Part shown: one piece after another, positions 50,968-51,934 of the stretch
Numbering within the stretch: the stretch's first letter is position 1
Layout: every line of letters starts with the position of its first letter
From: Planctomycetaceae bacterium
GTDB lineage: Bacteria > Planctomycetota > Phycisphaerae > SM23-33
Assembly: GCA_021371965.1 (NCBI GenBank)
Contig: JAJFVE010000005.1
Location: 1 to 51,934 of the forward strand
Length of the DNA stretch: 51,934 nucleotides
Reading direction: 5' to 3'
Notes under the pieces: model-generated
The model's input: only the letters and a program-made list of their open reading frames with translations
Databases searched by the model: none
Told to the model about the DNA's origin: nothing
Position numbers and translations under genes: made by a program

Positions 50968-51934
50968 CTAGGCGAACACCCTGTGCATGCGGTCGCAATA
51001 GTAGCGCACGGTGTCCCATTGGGCGTCAGGCGGGATGCGATGGTCGGGGCAGGGGATGAATCCCCCAAGCTCCACCAGCGGGCGGAGGCGCTCGACTTCT
51101 GCGTCGACGGCAGCGCGGTCGCGGGCGAAGACCTTCTTGTCCATGCCGCCCACGCCGCGGAGTTCCTTGCCGTACTGCTCTCGCCACGGGGCGATGCTGG
51201 CGTTCCAGGTGCCCACTTCAATGGGGAACATCGTGTTGACGCCGTTTTCGATCCACGTCGGGATCAGGGCGTCGATCATGCCGTCGCAATCGAGGCTGAC
51301 GATGTCGATGCCGTAGCTGTTGACCAGTTGGGTAATGCGCTTGTACTGCGGCCCGACCTTCTCCATGAAGACCCGCGGGGAAATGAGCGGGCCGTTCTTG
51401 AAGCAGATGTCTTCCCAGAAATGGGCGAAGTCGAACTTGGCCCCGCTCTCGAGGGCCTGCTTGGTGCAGCGGTAGCACAGATCGCCGACGGTGGCGATGA
51501 TCTCGTCGAATAGCGGCTCGTCATCCACGACCAGGTACGCCGAGTTCTCAACGCCGATAAAGTTGCGGATGCTCCCGTACAGGCTGCCGCAGTGCAGGCC
51601 GTAGAGGAACTCGCGCGTGTCGGCCCTGAGGAAGTCGGCCCCGCCGGCATCCAGCGGCAGCGTGCCGCTGTTGGTCCGCACGTGGCATTTGGTGACGCGA
51701 TCAGGGAAGAAATTGAAGCGGTGCTTGTACTGCTCGTCCCATTCCTTGCGGCCTTTGAAGATGTGATCGATCTCGGAGGGGATTCCCGTCGCCCCGGGGC
51801 GCTGGAGCACGACGACGCCCTCGCCGGTCTGCACGTGCTTGGCGCCGTCGGGAAACTCGGCGATCACCTTGTACTCGAAGCCGGGGTTCATCCCCGTGCT
51901 GGTGTGGAAGCACGCGTAGTAATCGAAGTCGAAG
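50968..51934 (-). CDS. Uroporphyrinogen decarboxylase-fold protein, N-terminus beyond the window
   Basis: At least 321 residues; the frame stays open to the last base (FDFDYYACFHTSTG precedes the first internal Met), so ATG 51891 is not the true start. C-terminal URO-D barrel: FAHFWEDICFKNGPLISPRV, GIDIVSLDCDGMIDALIPTW, NGVNTMFPIEVGTWNASIAP and GVGGMDKKVFARD, the same strand order as the protein at 5.2-6.3 kb. HemE arginine motifs are not seen in the visible part. Likely another uncharacterised or methyltransferase-type family member, adjacent to the fucosidase and convergent with it. Confidence 0.82.
   Translation of the reverse strand, partial: FDFDYYACFHTSTGMNPGFEYKVIAEFPDGAKHVQTGEGVVVLQRPGATGIPSEIDHIFKGRKEWDEQYKHRFNFFPDRVTKCHVRTNSGTLPLDAGGADFLRADTREFLYGLHCGSLYGSIRNFIGVENSAYLVVDDEPLFDEIIATVGDLCYRCTKQALESGAKFDFAHFWEDICFKNGPLISPRVFMEKVGPQYKRITQLVNSYGIDIVSLDCDGMIDALIPTWIENGVNTMFPIEVGTWNASIAPWREQYGKELRGVGGMDKKVFARDRAAVDAEVERLRPLVELGGFIPCPDHRIPPDAQWDTVRYYCDRMHRVFA

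Overview
The window is a GC-rich (roughly 63-65%) bacterial chromosome segment with about 40 genes. Gene content and texture point to a planctomycete of the Phycisphaerae type. The indications are glycan genes on both strands (GH29 fucosidase, WbsX/GH99-like, heparinase-like, beta-helix plus CBM6, sulfatase, SASA esterase), paralogous non-HemE uroporphyrinogen-decarboxylase-fold proteins, many lipoproteins, an ECF sigma factor with a pilin-like anti-sigma protein, and gene gaps filled with short self-complementary repeats. The assignment rests on overall pattern, not on a marker gene.

Layout. 1-5.1 kb: end of gdhA, a KaiC-like/PPDK-N fusion protein and a lipoprotein. 5.2-9.5 kb (minus): a UroD-fold protein, then a three-gene GT2 / methyltransferase / membrane-protein operon. 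9.6-16.7 kb: secreted beta-helix/CBM6 protein, ECF sigma/anti-sigma pair, heparinase-like protein, HNH nuclease. 16.7-22 kb: GDPD phosphodiesterase, DUF981 protein, MFS transporter, sulfatase, cupin lipoprotein. 22.3-25.9 kb: two convergent B12-binding radical SAM proteins, the second directly behind tRNA-Arg(CCG). 26-28.5 kb: MDR oxidoreductase and ispG. 28.7-34.3 kb: initiator tRNA and a compact integrated element. 34.4-36.3 kb: debris of a second, tyrosine-integrase type element with a low-GC esterase. 36.4-43.5 kb: TPR-like secreted protein, a metallophosphoesterase with an apparently inactivated paralogue, and a PHP-domain lipoprotein. 43.7-51.9 kb: zinc-ribbon membrane protein, chagasin-like inhibitor, WbsX protein, small ABM-fold proteins, Fic AMPylase with an operator-like palindrome, fucosidase, and a second UroD-fold protein cut by the window edge.

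The most unusual region is the ~5.5 kb element in the initiator tRNA gene. A serine recombinase reads through the tRNA and takes its stop codon from the anticodon loop. Behind it are a small regulator that looks like a ribbon-helix-helix domain joined to a DpnI-type winged helix, a Rep_trans-like initiator and an unknown 384-residue protein. A degenerate copy of the tRNA 3' end, directly followed by a strong terminator, marks the distal boundary, so the terminator now at 34.26 kb was probably the tRNA's own.

The second theme is repeats. At least ten families of short palindromic or inverted repeats sit in gene gaps. Several begin exactly at, or supply, the stop codon of the upstream gene, and one supplies a ribosome-binding site.
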